DNA from: Ktedonobacter robiniae
GTDB taxonomy: Bacteria; Chloroflexota; Ktedonobacteria; Ktedonobacterales; Ktedonobacteraceae
Length of the DNA stretch: 64,000 bases
Reading direction: 5' to 3'
NCBI RefSeq assembly: GCF_016587375.1
Contig: NZ_BNJG01000002.1
Coordinates: 1,116,001-1,180,000, forward strand
Shown here: positions 17,773 through 25,464 of the stretch, piece after piece
Layout of the letters: every line of letters begins with the position of its first letter
Position numbering within the stretch: position 1 is the first letter of the stretch
Made by a program: the position numbers and the translations under genes
Notes under the pieces: model-generated
The model's input: only the letters and a program-made list of their open reading frames with translations
Told to the model about the DNA's origin: nothing
Databases searched by the model: none

Positions 17773-18285
17773 ATGAAAAATAAACAACAGCTTGATATAC
17801 ATATGCACAACTCCTTTCACGAGGCGGACGCGATCCCGCCCACAAGTACACGCCCCACATTGGAGCCTGATGCCTACCCCGGCAATCCCTATAGCGTCCG
17901 CAATATGTCCTCTCTGGCCCATGACCCCATTCAACCTCAGTTCGACAGCGAGCTTCCCACGCACCAGGACCTGGGCTTTGCCGACCAGCTGGAAATGGAG
18001 CTCTGGCTGGGACTGGAGATGACCCCACCACTGCCGGCGACGCCTCCCCCGCTAGCGAAGGATGAGCGCCCAGGCGACCTGGCCCCCCAGGCCGAGGAGA
18101 TGCTAGATGAGCAGCTACACAATGAGGACATTGGGGAGAAGATATATCCCGAGGTATTCATGGATCAATCCAACATCAATAGCCACCGCAGTCGTGACCT
18201 GACCCTCCAGGCCCAGGGACTCGCAGACGACCAGCTCTGGCAAGAAGAACAAGGGGAGGACGGCGAGCAGGAGCCGAACTCATGA
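17773..18285 (+). CDS. Acidic Pro-rich capsid-cassette protein
   Basis: A protein of about 170 residues starting at ATG 17773, eight bases after GAAAGGA; the frame is open to 17710. It is acidic and proline-rich, with two related Leu/Glu segments (DLAPQAEEMLDEQLHNED and DLTLQAQGLADDQLWQEE) that look like a duplicated helical repeat. There is no catalytic motif. The stop overlaps the ATG of the protease-capsid gene, so the two are translationally coupled. A scaffold, chaperone or cargo role is possible but unproven. Confidence 0.55.
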   Translation: MKNKQQLDIHMHNSFHEADAIPPTSTRPTLEPDAYPGNPYSVRNMSSLAHDPIQPQFDSELPTHQDLGFADQLEMELWLGLEMTPPLPATPPPLAKDERPGDLAPQAEEMLDEQLHNEDIGEKIYPEVFMDQSNINSHRSRDLTLQAQGLADDQLWQEEQGEDGEQEPNS

Positions 18286-20348
18286 CCCAGCACCCACATC
18301 AGGTAGGTGCGCGGTTTACAAGCACCGCTGCCTCTCAACAACCGATCACGATCACAGAGGCACACATCATTGAGCGCCTGGCCGATGCAAGCGTAGGCGC
18401 CGGACATGCCGTGCGCGTGACCGTCATCCAGGGCGGGCGCTCCAAAAACGGCTTCGTCTATGACCAGGCGGCACTGCGACAGATCGCGGCACTGCTGGAA
18501 GACACGCACGCCTACGCCGATCACTCGCGCTCGGAGGCCGATCTCCAGACGCGCAGTGTCCGCGATGTCGTGGGCTTCTACCACGACGCGGAGTATATCG
18601 CGGGTCCGGCAGGGCAGCCAGGACATGTCGATGCCACCCTGCACATCTTCGAGGCAGCCAACTGGCTCTGGACACTGATCAACGAGGCCTGTACCCTGGG
18701 TCGCCCCGAGCTGATCGGTCTCTCGGTCGACCTCTTCGGTGCCTGGCAAGTCAACGAAGCCACGGGCGCGAAAGAGATCAGCGCCATTCACACCCTCAAC
18801 TCCTGCGATGTCGTTACTCGACCCAGCGCGGGCGGCGCCTTCCGCCGCATTCTCCACGCCGAGTCGTCACTATCGTCACTACCAGAAGGAGAACATCCTA
18901 TGGCAGAGCAGCACAACACGCAGACCTCCGAAATCACCTCCTCGCCTTCTATTACTCCGATAGATGCGCCCATTACCAGCACCCCTGCTATCGCCACTCA
19001 GAAGATCGACCGCCTGCGAGAGGAGCTGCAACGCCAGCGCTGTGAGCTGCTGCTGGAACGCCGCCTGAGCGAGAGCATCCTGCCCGAGCCAGTCAAGTCC
19101 CAGGTGCGAGGTCGCTTCCAGCAACGCCTCTTCGAGGAGCAAGAACTGGAGCATGAACTCTCAGCCGCGCTCACCATGATGGCCCAGTTGACGCGCGACG
19201 GTCTCGTGCGCGGTCACGGCTATGAGAAGGCTAGCATCACGGGCATGGTGAGCGAGGCCGAGAAGGTTCAGGCCTCCTTCGACGCCATGTTTGACCTGGA
19301 GATCGACACGGGCCGCCTGGGCAATGTGCGCGGCTTCACCAGCATCCGCGAGGCCTACGCCCGCGTAACGGGCGATTCCAGCCTCCAGGGCGGCATCAGT
19401 GGCTCCAGCCAGCTTGGGCAGCTTCCTATGTCTCCTTTCGGACCCACGGGCTTCATTAGCGAGGCCGATGTCACCACGGCCAGCTTCTCCTACCTGCTGG
19501 GATCAAGCATGAACAAGCGCCTGCTCAAGGACTACCAGGCCTGGCCCGCCGAGTGGATGAAGTTCGTTTCTATCGCCCCCATTCGCGACTTTAAGCAGCA
19601 GAGCCGCGTGCGCATGGGTGCCTTTGGTAGCCTTGCCATCGTGCCCGAGGATAGCCCCTACCAGAGCATCACGCTGGGCGATAGCGCCGCCACCTATGTA
19701 GCACAGAAGCGCGGCAATCTCGTGCCCATCTCGCGTGAGGCCATCATCAACGACGATCTGCACGCCATCAAGCAGATTCCTGGCAAGCTGGCCGTGGCCG
19801 CCGCCTATACCCTGGCCGAGTTCGTCTATGGCTTCCTCGCCAATAATCCGAGCATCTACGATGGACAGCCCCTCTTTACCACAGGTGCGCCCCATAACAA
19901 TCTGGGAGCGCAGGCCCTCTCAACGCTCGCGCTACAGCAGGGAGTCACCGCCATGCGCGAGCAGACCAACTTCGCGGGCAAGCGCATCGGCCTGCGCCCA
20001 CGCTACCTGATCGTCCCACCCGAGCTAGAGTGGACCTCGATGGTCGTGACCAAGTCAGCCGGCGTCCCCGGCTCACCCAATAACGACATCAATCCCATGC
20101 TCGGCTACGTCCAGCCCATCGTCTCGCCCCAGCTGACCAGCTCTACGCAGTGGTTCCTGGCGGCCGACCCACGCGAGATCGACACCATCGAGGTCGGCTT
20201 CGTCGGCGGGCAGGTCAACCCCGCCCTCTTCATCCAGGACCAGCCCATGCTCGGGCTCAACTTTACACAGGACGTGCTGACGTTTAAGTGCCGCCACGAG
20301 TATGGGGGCGCGACTACGGATTTCCGCGGTCTCTATCGGGGCGTCTAG
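18282..20348 (+). CDS. Phage prohead protease-scaffold-major capsid fusion
   Basis: A 688-residue polyprotein. Residues about 20-200 look like a prohead protease, with candidate catalytic His in AYADHSR and Ser in LIGLSVDLFG. Residues about 230-330 are charged and coiled (LREELQRQRCELLLERRL), like a scaffold or delta domain. Residues about 390-688 resemble Mu gpT/HK97-type major capsid proteins (KRGNLVPISREAIINDD, RPRYLIVPPELEW). An internal ATG at 18900 with AGAAGGAG eight bases upstream would yield free scaffold-capsid (482 residues). No portal or terminase gene adjoins. It sits in a run of small structural-type genes. Confidence 0.8.
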   Translation: MTQHPHQVGARFTSTAASQQPITITEAHIIERLADASVGAGHAVRVTVIQGGRSKNGFVYDQAALRQIAALLEDTHAYADHSRSEADLQTRSVRDVVGFYHDAEYIAGPAGQPGHVDATLHIFEAANWLWTLINEACTLGRPELIGLSVDLFGAWQVNEATGAKEISAIHTLNSCDVVTRPSAGGAFRRILHAESSLSSLPEGEHPMAEQHNTQTSEITSSPSITPIDAPITSTPAIATQKIDRLREELQRQRCELLLERRLSESILPEPVKSQVRGRFQQRLFEEQELEHELSAALTMMAQLTRDGLVRGHGYEKASITGMVSEAEKVQASFDAMFDLEIDTGRLGNVRGFTSIREAYARVTGDSSLQGGISGSSQLGQLPMSPFGPTGFISEADVTTASFSYLLGSSMNKRLLKDYQAWPAEWMKFVSIAPIRDFKQQSRVRMGAFGSLAIVPEDSPYQSITLGDSAATYVAQKRGNLVPISREAIINDDLHAIKQIPGKLAVAAAYTLAEFVYGFLANNPSIYDGQPLFTTGAPHNNLGAQALSTLALQQGVTAMREQTNFAGKRIGLRPRYLIVPPELEWTSMVVTKSAGVPGSPNNDINPMLGYVQPIVSPQLTSSTQWFLAADPREIDTIEVGFVGGQVNPALFIQDQPMLGLNFTQDVLTFKCRHEYGGATTDFRGLYRGV
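18900..20348 (+). CDS. Nested internal-start product: scaffold plus capsid
   Basis: This is a predicted second product of the same frame, beginning MAEQHNTQTSEITSSP at ATG 18900. AGAAGGAG sits at the usual spacing and the preceding codons encode a low-complexity SSLSSLP linker. Nested in-frame starts within protease genes are known in tailed phages, where they make scaffold from the protease gene; here the nested product would include the capsid subunit itself. Without it, every capsid subunit would carry a protease. Confidence 0.55.
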   Translation: MAEQHNTQTSEITSSPSITPIDAPITSTPAIATQKIDRLREELQRQRCELLLERRLSESILPEPVKSQVRGRFQQRLFEEQELEHELSAALTMMAQLTRDGLVRGHGYEKASITGMVSEAEKVQASFDAMFDLEIDTGRLGNVRGFTSIREAYARVTGDSSLQGGISGSSQLGQLPMSPFGPTGFISEADVTTASFSYLLGSSMNKRLLKDYQAWPAEWMKFVSIAPIRDFKQQSRVRMGAFGSLAIVPEDSPYQSITLGDSAATYVAQKRGNLVPISREAIINDDLHAIKQIPGKLAVAAAYTLAEFVYGFLANNPSIYDGQPLFTTGAPHNNLGAQALSTLALQQGVTAMREQTNFAGKRIGLRPRYLIVPPELEWTSMVVTKSAGVPGSPNNDINPMLGYVQPIVSPQLTSSTQWFLAADPREIDTIEVGFVGGQVNPALFIQDQPMLGLNFTQDVLTFKCRHEYGGATTDFRGLYRGV

Positions 20349-20354
20349 AGCCTT

Positions 20355-20459
20355 CTTGTAGGGTCCATGCTTGCATGGACTCGCCCGGCCCGCAGGACGA
20401 CTCCCGGGCGCAGGGAAAGTCGCTTCGCTCGGAGTCCAAGCTAGCTTGAACCCTACAAG
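20355..20459. repeat. About 103-bp hairpin repeat, copy 1
   Basis: The outer arms start CTTGTAGGGTCCATGCTTGC and, read from the other end, CTTGTAGGGTTCAAGCTAGC. They pair imperfectly over about 28 bp. The interior contains CGCTTCGCTCGGAG. A second copy in opposite orientation is at 40624-40725. It lies seven bases after the capsid gene stop. Confidence 0.75.
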
Positions 20460-20481
20460 CTCTTCCAAAGGAGCCTTAGAC

Positions 20482-21057
20482 ATGAGTGGATTTACTAATA
20501 ATGATGGCTCTGGTCTGGTTGGCGCGCTCAACCCACAGGGCATCGGGCAGGCCCTGCGCGTCGACGCGGGCGGGAACCTGCTTGTCACGGGCGGGACACT
20601 CCAGAACGCCCTACTCAACGGCAAGAGCTTTAGTGCCACCACGGGCAAGCAAACAGCCAGCAGCGCGGCGATCGTGGCTTGCTCGCTCTACAACAATACC
20701 AGCGCCAACATCCTGCTCTACTCGATTACCTGCCTCTCGGGCAGCACACGCACGCACCAGCTCACGCGCGGCAGTAGCAACCTCTCCCTGGGCAGTAACG
20801 CGCTCGTCAGCAACGCTAGCCTGGGCGGGAACAGCTCGCTCCTGCCCGCTGGCAACGTGACCTATGCCAATAGCAACCAGACGATCAGCGGCACGGCGCT
20901 CGACGCCTTTAGCGCTCCCATAGGCCAGCTCATCGAGGTCCTGGGCAACGGCTCCCTGCTCCTGCTGCCAGCCAGCGCCAGCAACAGCCTTACGCTCTAC
21001 CTCGACCTCGCCGCCACCGGTGACTGGAAAATCACCTATAGGTGGCTTGAAATATAA
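20482..21057 (+). CDS. Capsid-cassette structural protein, decoration-like
   Basis: A 191-residue protein beginning MSGFTNNDGSGLVGALNP behind AAAGGAGC. It is rich in Gly, Ser, Asn and Thr with regular beta-strand spacing and no catalytic motif. The ending DWKITYRWLEI is typical of surface or decoration proteins and fibre-like domains in virions. I infer an outer capsid or spike role from composition and position only. It is followed by a hairpin (21058-21096). Confidence 0.55.
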   Translation: MSGFTNNDGSGLVGALNPQGIGQALRVDAGGNLLVTGGTLQNALLNGKSFSATTGKQTASSAAIVACSLYNNTSANILLYSITCLSGSTRTHQLTRGSSNLSLGSNALVSNASLGGNSSLLPAGNVTYANSNQTISGTALDAFSAPIGQLIEVLGNGSLLLLPASASNSLTLYLDLAATGDWKITYRWLEI

Positions 21058-21096
21058 GTGTATTGGTGGACGGGCTGCGCCCGTCCGCCAATACAC
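21058..21096 (+). terminator. Hairpin with following CCCGGT motif
   Basis: GTGTATTGGTGGACGGGC pairs with GCCCGTCCGCCAATACAC around a TGC loop, with one G-T-type mismatch. CTGACCCGGTGAGCTACC follows immediately, like the sequence after the hairpin at 17588-17620. Confidence 0.6.
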
Positions 21097-21163
21097 CTGA
21101 CCCGGTGAGCTACCTAATGATGCAAAGTCAATGTGTTAAAGAACATAAGAAGGAGCAAGCATC

Positions 21164-21496
21164 ATGATGAACATTATGGAAATCAACTTTGGTCGCTATA
21201 GTGGCACGCAAACCTGCCCCATTGGCACCTATGTCAACATGCGTACCTTCGCCTATTACCAGCAGGCCAGCGATGGGACGCTCCCCCTGGCGGGCACGTG
21301 GCACCTGGTCAGCACAAACGCTACCCTGACCGCCACGGTCATCGCCAGCACAATCAACACTGTCCTGGGAACAACCTATACCGCTGGTAACTTCCACAGC
21401 TACAGTGCAGGCAGCGATGCCCTCCCGCCAGCCAGCTCGGCCAGGCCTGCAACGACGCGTAGGGCCTCCTGCCGGGCGGGGCAACCTCAAACATAG
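21164..21496 (+). CDS. Capsid-cassette small protein with altered 3' end
   Basis: A 110-residue product behind AGAAGGAGC. The first 85 residues (GRYSGTQTCPIGTYVNMRTFAYYQ...) form a plausible beta-rich domain. The last 25 are low-complexity (SSARPATTRRASCRAGQ) and the TAG stop is contributed by the first bases of MITE copy B. In a different frame the same DNA reads ASQLGQACNDA then stop at about 21464, which looks like a natural end. A small indel near 21430 plus the insertion may have changed the tail. Confidence 0.5.
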   Translation: MMNIMEINFGRYSGTQTCPIGTYVNMRTFAYYQQASDGTLPLAGTWHLVSTNATLTATVIASTINTVLGTTYTAGNFHSYSAGSDALPPASSARPATTRRASCRAGQPQT

Positions 21497-21662
21497 GCGC
21501 CAGATTTATCGCGCGCAAGGCGATTTATCGCAGTGATACAGAATAGCAAGCGTTTTCCCATATTACGATATCCCATAGCAAGCAACGACAGGGCATAGAG
21601 CGGATTACCACTCGGTACTCGGGCGATAAATCGCCTTGCACGCGATAAATCGGGTGCCTATG
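21492..21662. mobile_element. MITE-like element, copy B (171 bp)
   Basis: The left end is CATAGGCGCCAGATTTATCG and the right end, read inverted, is CATAGGCACCCGATTTATCG. The inverted repeats run about 40 bp and include a second GGCGATTTATCGC box. It sits inside the capsid cassette between two structural-type genes, showing that the element reached a phage-derived region. Confidence 0.82.
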
Positions 21663-21691
21663 GGTTTAAAGACAGATAGGAGGAGAGCAGC

Positions 21692-22267
21692 ATGGCGCAG
21701 ATCATCAAACGTGGCTTCATCGCCAGCTTTAACCCGGCAATCTATACCTGCTCGATCTACCTCATGGAGGCGCAAACCGTCACGCTTGATAACGTACCGG
21801 TCGCGCTCCACGTGGACAACACGAGTATGCTGACCGGGGCTTACTGCGCCATCCTCTTCTTCGATGAGCATAATATCAATGACGCCGTCGTCATCGCGGC
21901 CTATGCCAGTCCCACCAGTGGTAGCGTCCCAGTTTATAGGCCGGGACGCGTCGCCTTCATTCCTAAATACAAAATCTACGACGCCAGCCTTCCCGTCGGC
22001 GCGACAACCATCACGGCGGCTGGCGTCAGCAACGTTCCCGGCGCGGCCAACGCCGTGCTCTGTAATATTGCCTACATCTGTTCCAGTAGCGCCAGCGCGA
22101 CCCTGAGCATTGGCCCCACGGGCGCGCCCACCTGTACCATGAACGTCCAGGCGACAAATAAGGAGATCGACATGAGCTGTACCGTACCCCTCAGCAGCGG
22201 ACAGTTCGTGTTGAACGCCAGTATCGCCAGTTACGCCACAGTCTACATTTACGGCTACATCATGTAA
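21692..22267 (+). CDS. Capsid-cassette structural protein (191 aa)
   Basis: A 191-residue protein starting at ATG 21692 behind AGGAGGAGAG. The N-terminal half (IKRGFIASFNPAIYTCSIYL...VALHVDNTSMLTGAYCAILFFDEHN) has the strand pattern and FDEHN turn of small OB/barrel-like virion proteins. The C-terminal half is a Ser/Ala/Thr-rich beta domain. It is probably an adaptor, spike or decoration protein. No enzymatic motif is present. Confidence 0.55.
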   Translation: MAQIIKRGFIASFNPAIYTCSIYLMEAQTVTLDNVPVALHVDNTSMLTGAYCAILFFDEHNINDAVVIAAYASPTSGSVPVYRPGRVAFIPKYKIYDASLPVGATTITAAGVSNVPGAANAVLCNIAYICSSSASATLSIGPTGAPTCTMNVQATNKEIDMSCTVPLSSGQFVLNASIASYATVYIYGYIM

Positions 22268-22274
22268 ACTGGTC

Positions 22275-22365
22275 TGCCCGTTGATGGCCTCGCCTGGTGC
22301 CTACCCATCAACGGGGTTGCAAGGGGCGCTGCCCCTTGACTGGGGTCTGGAGCTGTGCCCCAGTA
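22275..22365 (+). terminator. Three consecutive hairpins
   Basis: CCCGTTGATGG pairs with CCATCAACGGG. AAGGGGC and GCCCCTT form a second hairpin, and CTGGGG with CCCCAG forms a third, all within about 90 bases after the structural gene. A similar multi-hairpin block lies near 47520-47570. Confidence 0.5.
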
Positions 22366-22437
22366 TTCTCTCTTTTCGCCGCCGCAGGTGGCGCATCTCT
22401 CAGCAAAGAAACAAAATAAAAGAAAGGACACAACACC

Positions 22438-22764
22438 ATGCCAGAGCAGAAACCGGGCCGCAACGCCAAGAAAAACACCCCGCAATTCACCCTGCGCTAC
22501 TGGATCGAGCGGATAGAGCAACAGGTCAACGCTCTGCTTGATGGCGTCAACCTGGACGAGCTTAACGGCAAACAACGCCTGGAACTGGCGATCAAGTACA
22601 TTGGCCTGCTCCAGCGCTACTACCTCGTCGAGCAGGAGCAAGAGCAGGCCCAAAACTCAGACGACGAGACCTATGTCCAGCAGAAGATCATCGATTTGGC
22701 GGAATGGATGCGCACGCCACCCTCATATCACGACAAAACGTTCGAAGATGAACAGGAAGAATAA
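22438..22764 (+). CDS. Capsid-cassette helical protein (108 aa)
   Basis: A 108-residue, strongly helical, acidic-tailed protein (YWIERIEQQVNALLDGVNLD, then EQEQEQAQNSDDE and FEDEQEE) behind GAAAGGAC. I do not recognise the family. Size and composition would suit a small assembly or DNA-recognition protein, such as an accessory terminase subunit, but no large subunit is present. It closes the cassette. Confidence 0.5.
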   Translation: MPEQKPGRNAKKNTPQFTLRYWIERIEQQVNALLDGVNLDELNGKQRLELAIKYIGLLQRYYLVEQEQEQAQNSDDETYVQQKIIDLAEWMRTPPSYHDKTFEDEQEE

Positions 22765-22875
22765 AAAAGCCTATTACTATAGTACTCATTGATTTACGCA
22801 TATCCTGATGCATGTTAACATGGGGCATGCTTCAAAGGTTTTTGGTAGTGTGGTATTCGGAGTAGGAGCGTAGCA

Positions 22876-23220
22876 ATGATTGCCCTCGTACAAGACAATA
22901 ACGACCTGGCCTATGTACTCGAAAAGTTTCTCGAAATGGAGCACATAGACGCCACCAGTTTCCCTAGCATGCTTCATTTTAACCTTCAGCGTTCACAAGG
23001 CTACGAGATGCTTGTAGTAAGTAGCGATAGTATTATAAAAGTGGGGTTGCCCCTGGAGATGCTCTTGGGCAGCCCCATCCCAACCATTGTTACCACCGCC
23101 TACGATGAGGTAGCTGATTGGTGCAGCGAGCACGACATCTCCTGTCTGCTGCTCCCCTTCACGCTGCACCGCTTTCTCAAATTTCTGCACAACAGCCAGG
23201 CCCAGGCCCTACAAGCCTGA
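22876..23220 (+). CDS. Degenerate response-regulator receiver protein
   Basis: A 114-residue stand-alone protein with receiver-like periodicity: IALVQDNNDLAYVLEKFLEM at the start, IPTIVTTAYDE at the fourth strand, and LLLPFTLHRFLKFLHN at the end. The usual phospho-acceptor Asp is replaced (MLVVSSDS) and the conserved Lys before the Pro is Leu. It is therefore probably a pseudo-receiver working by protein contact, not phosphotransfer. The start is ATG 22876 behind TAGGAG. Confidence 0.6.
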   Translation: MIALVQDNNDLAYVLEKFLEMEHIDATSFPSMLHFNLQRSQGYEMLVVSSDSIIKVGLPLEMLLGSPIPTIVTTAYDEVADWCSEHDISCLLLPFTLHRFLKFLHNSQAQALQA

Positions 23221-23341
23221 TTGCCAGAGACACCCGGCTCGCTATCCCACCCACCCGGCCCCTCTTGACCATATAAAAATTTGTAATCCGAAACACATTA
23301 GAACATGCATAACTATCAATACTAGAAATGCCCAAATTATT

Positions 23342-23525
23342 GGGAGGGACCTCCGCGATGAATCGGGAGGCTAGCGCGTCCAAAGGCCATTTATGGCCTG
23401 TCGGCGCAGCCGTGTTTTTGCGAGGTGGCAAGCACATGGTGACGTGAAAGGGCTTTTTCAGCATCTTTCGGGCTGCGCCCACGGGCGATTAATCGCCTTT
23501 GGACGCGCTAAAGTGGGTCCCTACC
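23342..23525. mobile_element. Divergent MITE-like element, copy C (184 bp)
   Basis: The inverted ends share TAGCGCGTCCAAAGGC, a GATTAATCGCC-like box and GGCGCAGCC over about 43 bp, with outer GGGACC sequences. Its ends align with the CATAGGCGCCCGATTTATCGC family and look like a diverged relative. It overlaps the 3' end of the SpoU methyltransferase gene. Confidence 0.7.
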
Positions 23526-24385
23526 GTCTTGTTAGGCTGGCTTGTTGAGCTGGCTCGTGAGGCCAGGCGCCTCTGGCGGCTCACTTCGTAGAGGCAGATA
23601 GAGGTGGCGCAGGCTACGTTCAACGAGGAGGCAGAGCCTACAAGGGGGATTTGCACAACCGCGTCGCACAATTCTTTGTAGGCCGCGCTCATGCCCCAGG
23701 TTTCATTGCCGACGACGAGGACCGTTGGAACAGTAAAATCATGCTGCGAGATTTCCAGCTCGGCTTTCTCGTCGGTGCCAATAATCTGTAAGGCGCCAAG
23801 CTGCTTTTTCGCGCTTTGCAGCCAGGGTTCAATATCTCTCTGCGAGGGCAGCCTGACCGTCGGCAGGGCAAAGAAGGAGCCGGTGCTCGCGCTAATCGTT
23901 TCAGGATCGTAGAGATCGACGGCATGACCGGTGAGAATCAAGCCATGGGCCTCAAGCGCGTCACATGAGCGAATGATCGTTCCCAGATTGCCTGGGCTGG
24001 CCGGTCGGTCAAAGACCACCACAAGTAGATTCTGAGTCAGGGGAATGCGTGCCAGGTCGTCCTCGGGCATGGCAATCAACGCCAACAGCTCTGAACTCTC
24101 GGCTTTATTGCTCAATTTCTCTAGCAAGTGCAGGGGAACTTCAAAATGCGTCTGCGCCTGGGAACGCGCTAGAATACCCTTCGCCCAGTCCGAGAGCTGC
24201 TTTTCGCGCGAATACACGAAGGCATTGATTGTCCAATGGTGCGCAAGCGCCTGGTTGATAGGTCGCACGCCCTCAATAAAGAACTCTTTGTGGCGGAGCC
24301 GTTTCTCCCGTTTTCTGCGCAGCGTTTCGATATATTGAAATTGGTTATTCTCTGAATAAATCTTGACTATGTTCGGTCTCTTCAC
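23489..24385 (-). CDS. TrmH/SpoU-family RNA 2'-O-methyltransferase
   Basis: A 298-residue protein. A substrate-binding N-terminal domain (KRLRHKEFFIEGVRPINQAL) precedes the SPOUT knot. The three motifs are present: NLGTIIRSCDALEAHGLIL (motif 1), VLVVGNETWGMSAA (motif 2) and IPLVGSASSLNVACATSICLYE (motif 3). It should methylate a ribose in tRNA or rRNA using S-adenosylmethionine. It starts at GTG 24385. The last ten codons (GTHFSASKGD) lie inside repeat element C, so the native C terminus has been replaced or extended. Confidence 0.88.
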   Translation of the reverse strand: MKRPNIVKIYSENNQFQYIETLRRKREKRLRHKEFFIEGVRPINQALAHHWTINAFVYSREKQLSDWAKGILARSQAQTHFEVPLHLLEKLSNKAESSELLALIAMPEDDLARIPLTQNLLVVVFDRPASPGNLGTIIRSCDALEAHGLILTGHAVDLYDPETISASTGSFFALPTVRLPSQRDIEPWLQSAKKQLGALQIIGTDEKAELEISQHDFTVPTVLVVGNETWGMSAAYKELCDAVVQIPLVGSASSLNVACATSICLYEVSRQRRLASRASSTSQPNKTVGTHFSASKGD

Positions 24386-24544
24386 GTCTACTATCCCTCT
24401 ATCCCAGATTATCCACCGGATGCAGGTGGATACTTTTTCCGTATCTTACCCGGTTTTTATAGATTGGGCAAACTTTTACGGCATAGCGAAAAGAATGGAG
24501 GAAGATCCTCCGCACCCTCTCCTTTGCTTTTTCACCAACACGAG

Positions 24545-25210
24545 CTATGCTGTCTTGCCCTTTCCAAGCAGACCACCGAGCGCGGCCAGGCCGATACCCA
24601 GGCCTATTTGCACGATAAGAGTGATCGCTATGCTCACACCCAGGCCAGCCAGGGAGTTTCCTACCACACCAATGCGCATAATCACTCCCCAGATAGGGGC
24701 TAGATTGATAATCAGCACGATAAAATAGGCCACAAAGAAACAGAGGCTCGCCAACAAACCTGTCAGGGTGGCGGCTGTCACATTTCGCGCCTGGCGAGCG
24801 GCGAATAGACCTGCAAGGAAATAGATCACCCAGTAAACCAGGGTGAAGATAATAGTCGGTATATAGGAAAGGGCTTCAATGGTGCTTTGGGAATATGCAG
24901 CAGCACTTATCAAAACCTGAATGAACGCATGGCCCACACTGGCATCGATAAGTTTGGCAACCACCAGGATCGCGCCGAAGATCAGCCCATATTTCAAAAC
25001 GGCGGCCCTTGTGGTTCGTGGTCGCGCCGGCTGAGGCGGATAGCCAGGATAAGGATAGCCAACAAGTGGCATACCAGGCTGACTGGGATAGCCTGCATAA
25101 TTGGGCTGCGCAGATGCAGGCGGATACGCCTGGGACTGTCCCGGCTGCTGGGGAACTGGTGGGAATGATCCGGGATAATTCGCTGGGCCTGGGGATGGTG
25201 GTTGTTGCAC
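24545..25210 (-). CDS. Membrane protein with Pro/Gln/Tyr-rich N terminus
   Basis: A 221-residue protein. The first 65 residues are low-complexity, rich in Pro, Gln, Gly and Tyr (YPGYPPQPARPRTTR), and cytoplasmic or disordered. They are followed by four or five hydrophobic helices (GLIFGAILVVAKLI, IIFTLVYWVIYFLAGLFAA, LCFFVAYFIVLIINLAPIW, ITLIVQIGLGIGLAALGG). The family is unknown and no motif suggests transport. Such Pro-rich/membrane proteins are common in large Gram-positive-type genomes. Confidence 0.7.
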   Translation of the reverse strand: MQQPPSPGPANYPGSFPPVPQQPGQSQAYPPASAQPNYAGYPSQPGMPLVGYPYPGYPPQPARPRTTRAAVLKYGLIFGAILVVAKLIDASVGHAFIQVLISAAAYSQSTIEALSYIPTIIFTLVYWVIYFLAGLFAARQARNVTAATLTGLLASLCFFVAYFIVLIINLAPIWGVIMRIGVVGNSLAGLGVSIAITLIVQIGLGIGLAALGGLLGKGKTA

Positions 25211-25403
25211 GATATTACTCCTTATCTCTTACAAACCGGGGGCGGGAAAACCTCCTGCATCATGATCATGAGTGGCTTACACAAGCCAGTATAGCACCTT
25301 TTGCAGGAGCGCGTATGATATTCCCACTCTTTATCGTAGAGCGTCAGGCAGTCTATCACGTCGTGTTGTATCACATCGCCAGGTCATTTTGCAACGTGTG
25401 GAA

Positions 25404-25424
25404 GGCGGGGCTATCTGCCCCGCC
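25404..25424. terminator. GC-rich terminator hairpin
   Basis: GGCGGGG (25404-25410) pairs with CCCCGCC (25418-25424) around a seven-base loop, about 40 bases past the stop of the WD40-type gene on the minus strand. Confidence 0.6.
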
Positions 25425-25464
25425 TCCCACGCCCTCTTGCTTTATGGCAAAGTGCTCAAGTAAA

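Noticed and set aside
18282..20348. Encapsulin shell gene
   Set aside because: The protein carries a prohead protease and scaffold-like segment and is far longer than encapsulins, and no cargo enzyme gene with a loading peptide is evident. A phage-type head is the better reading.
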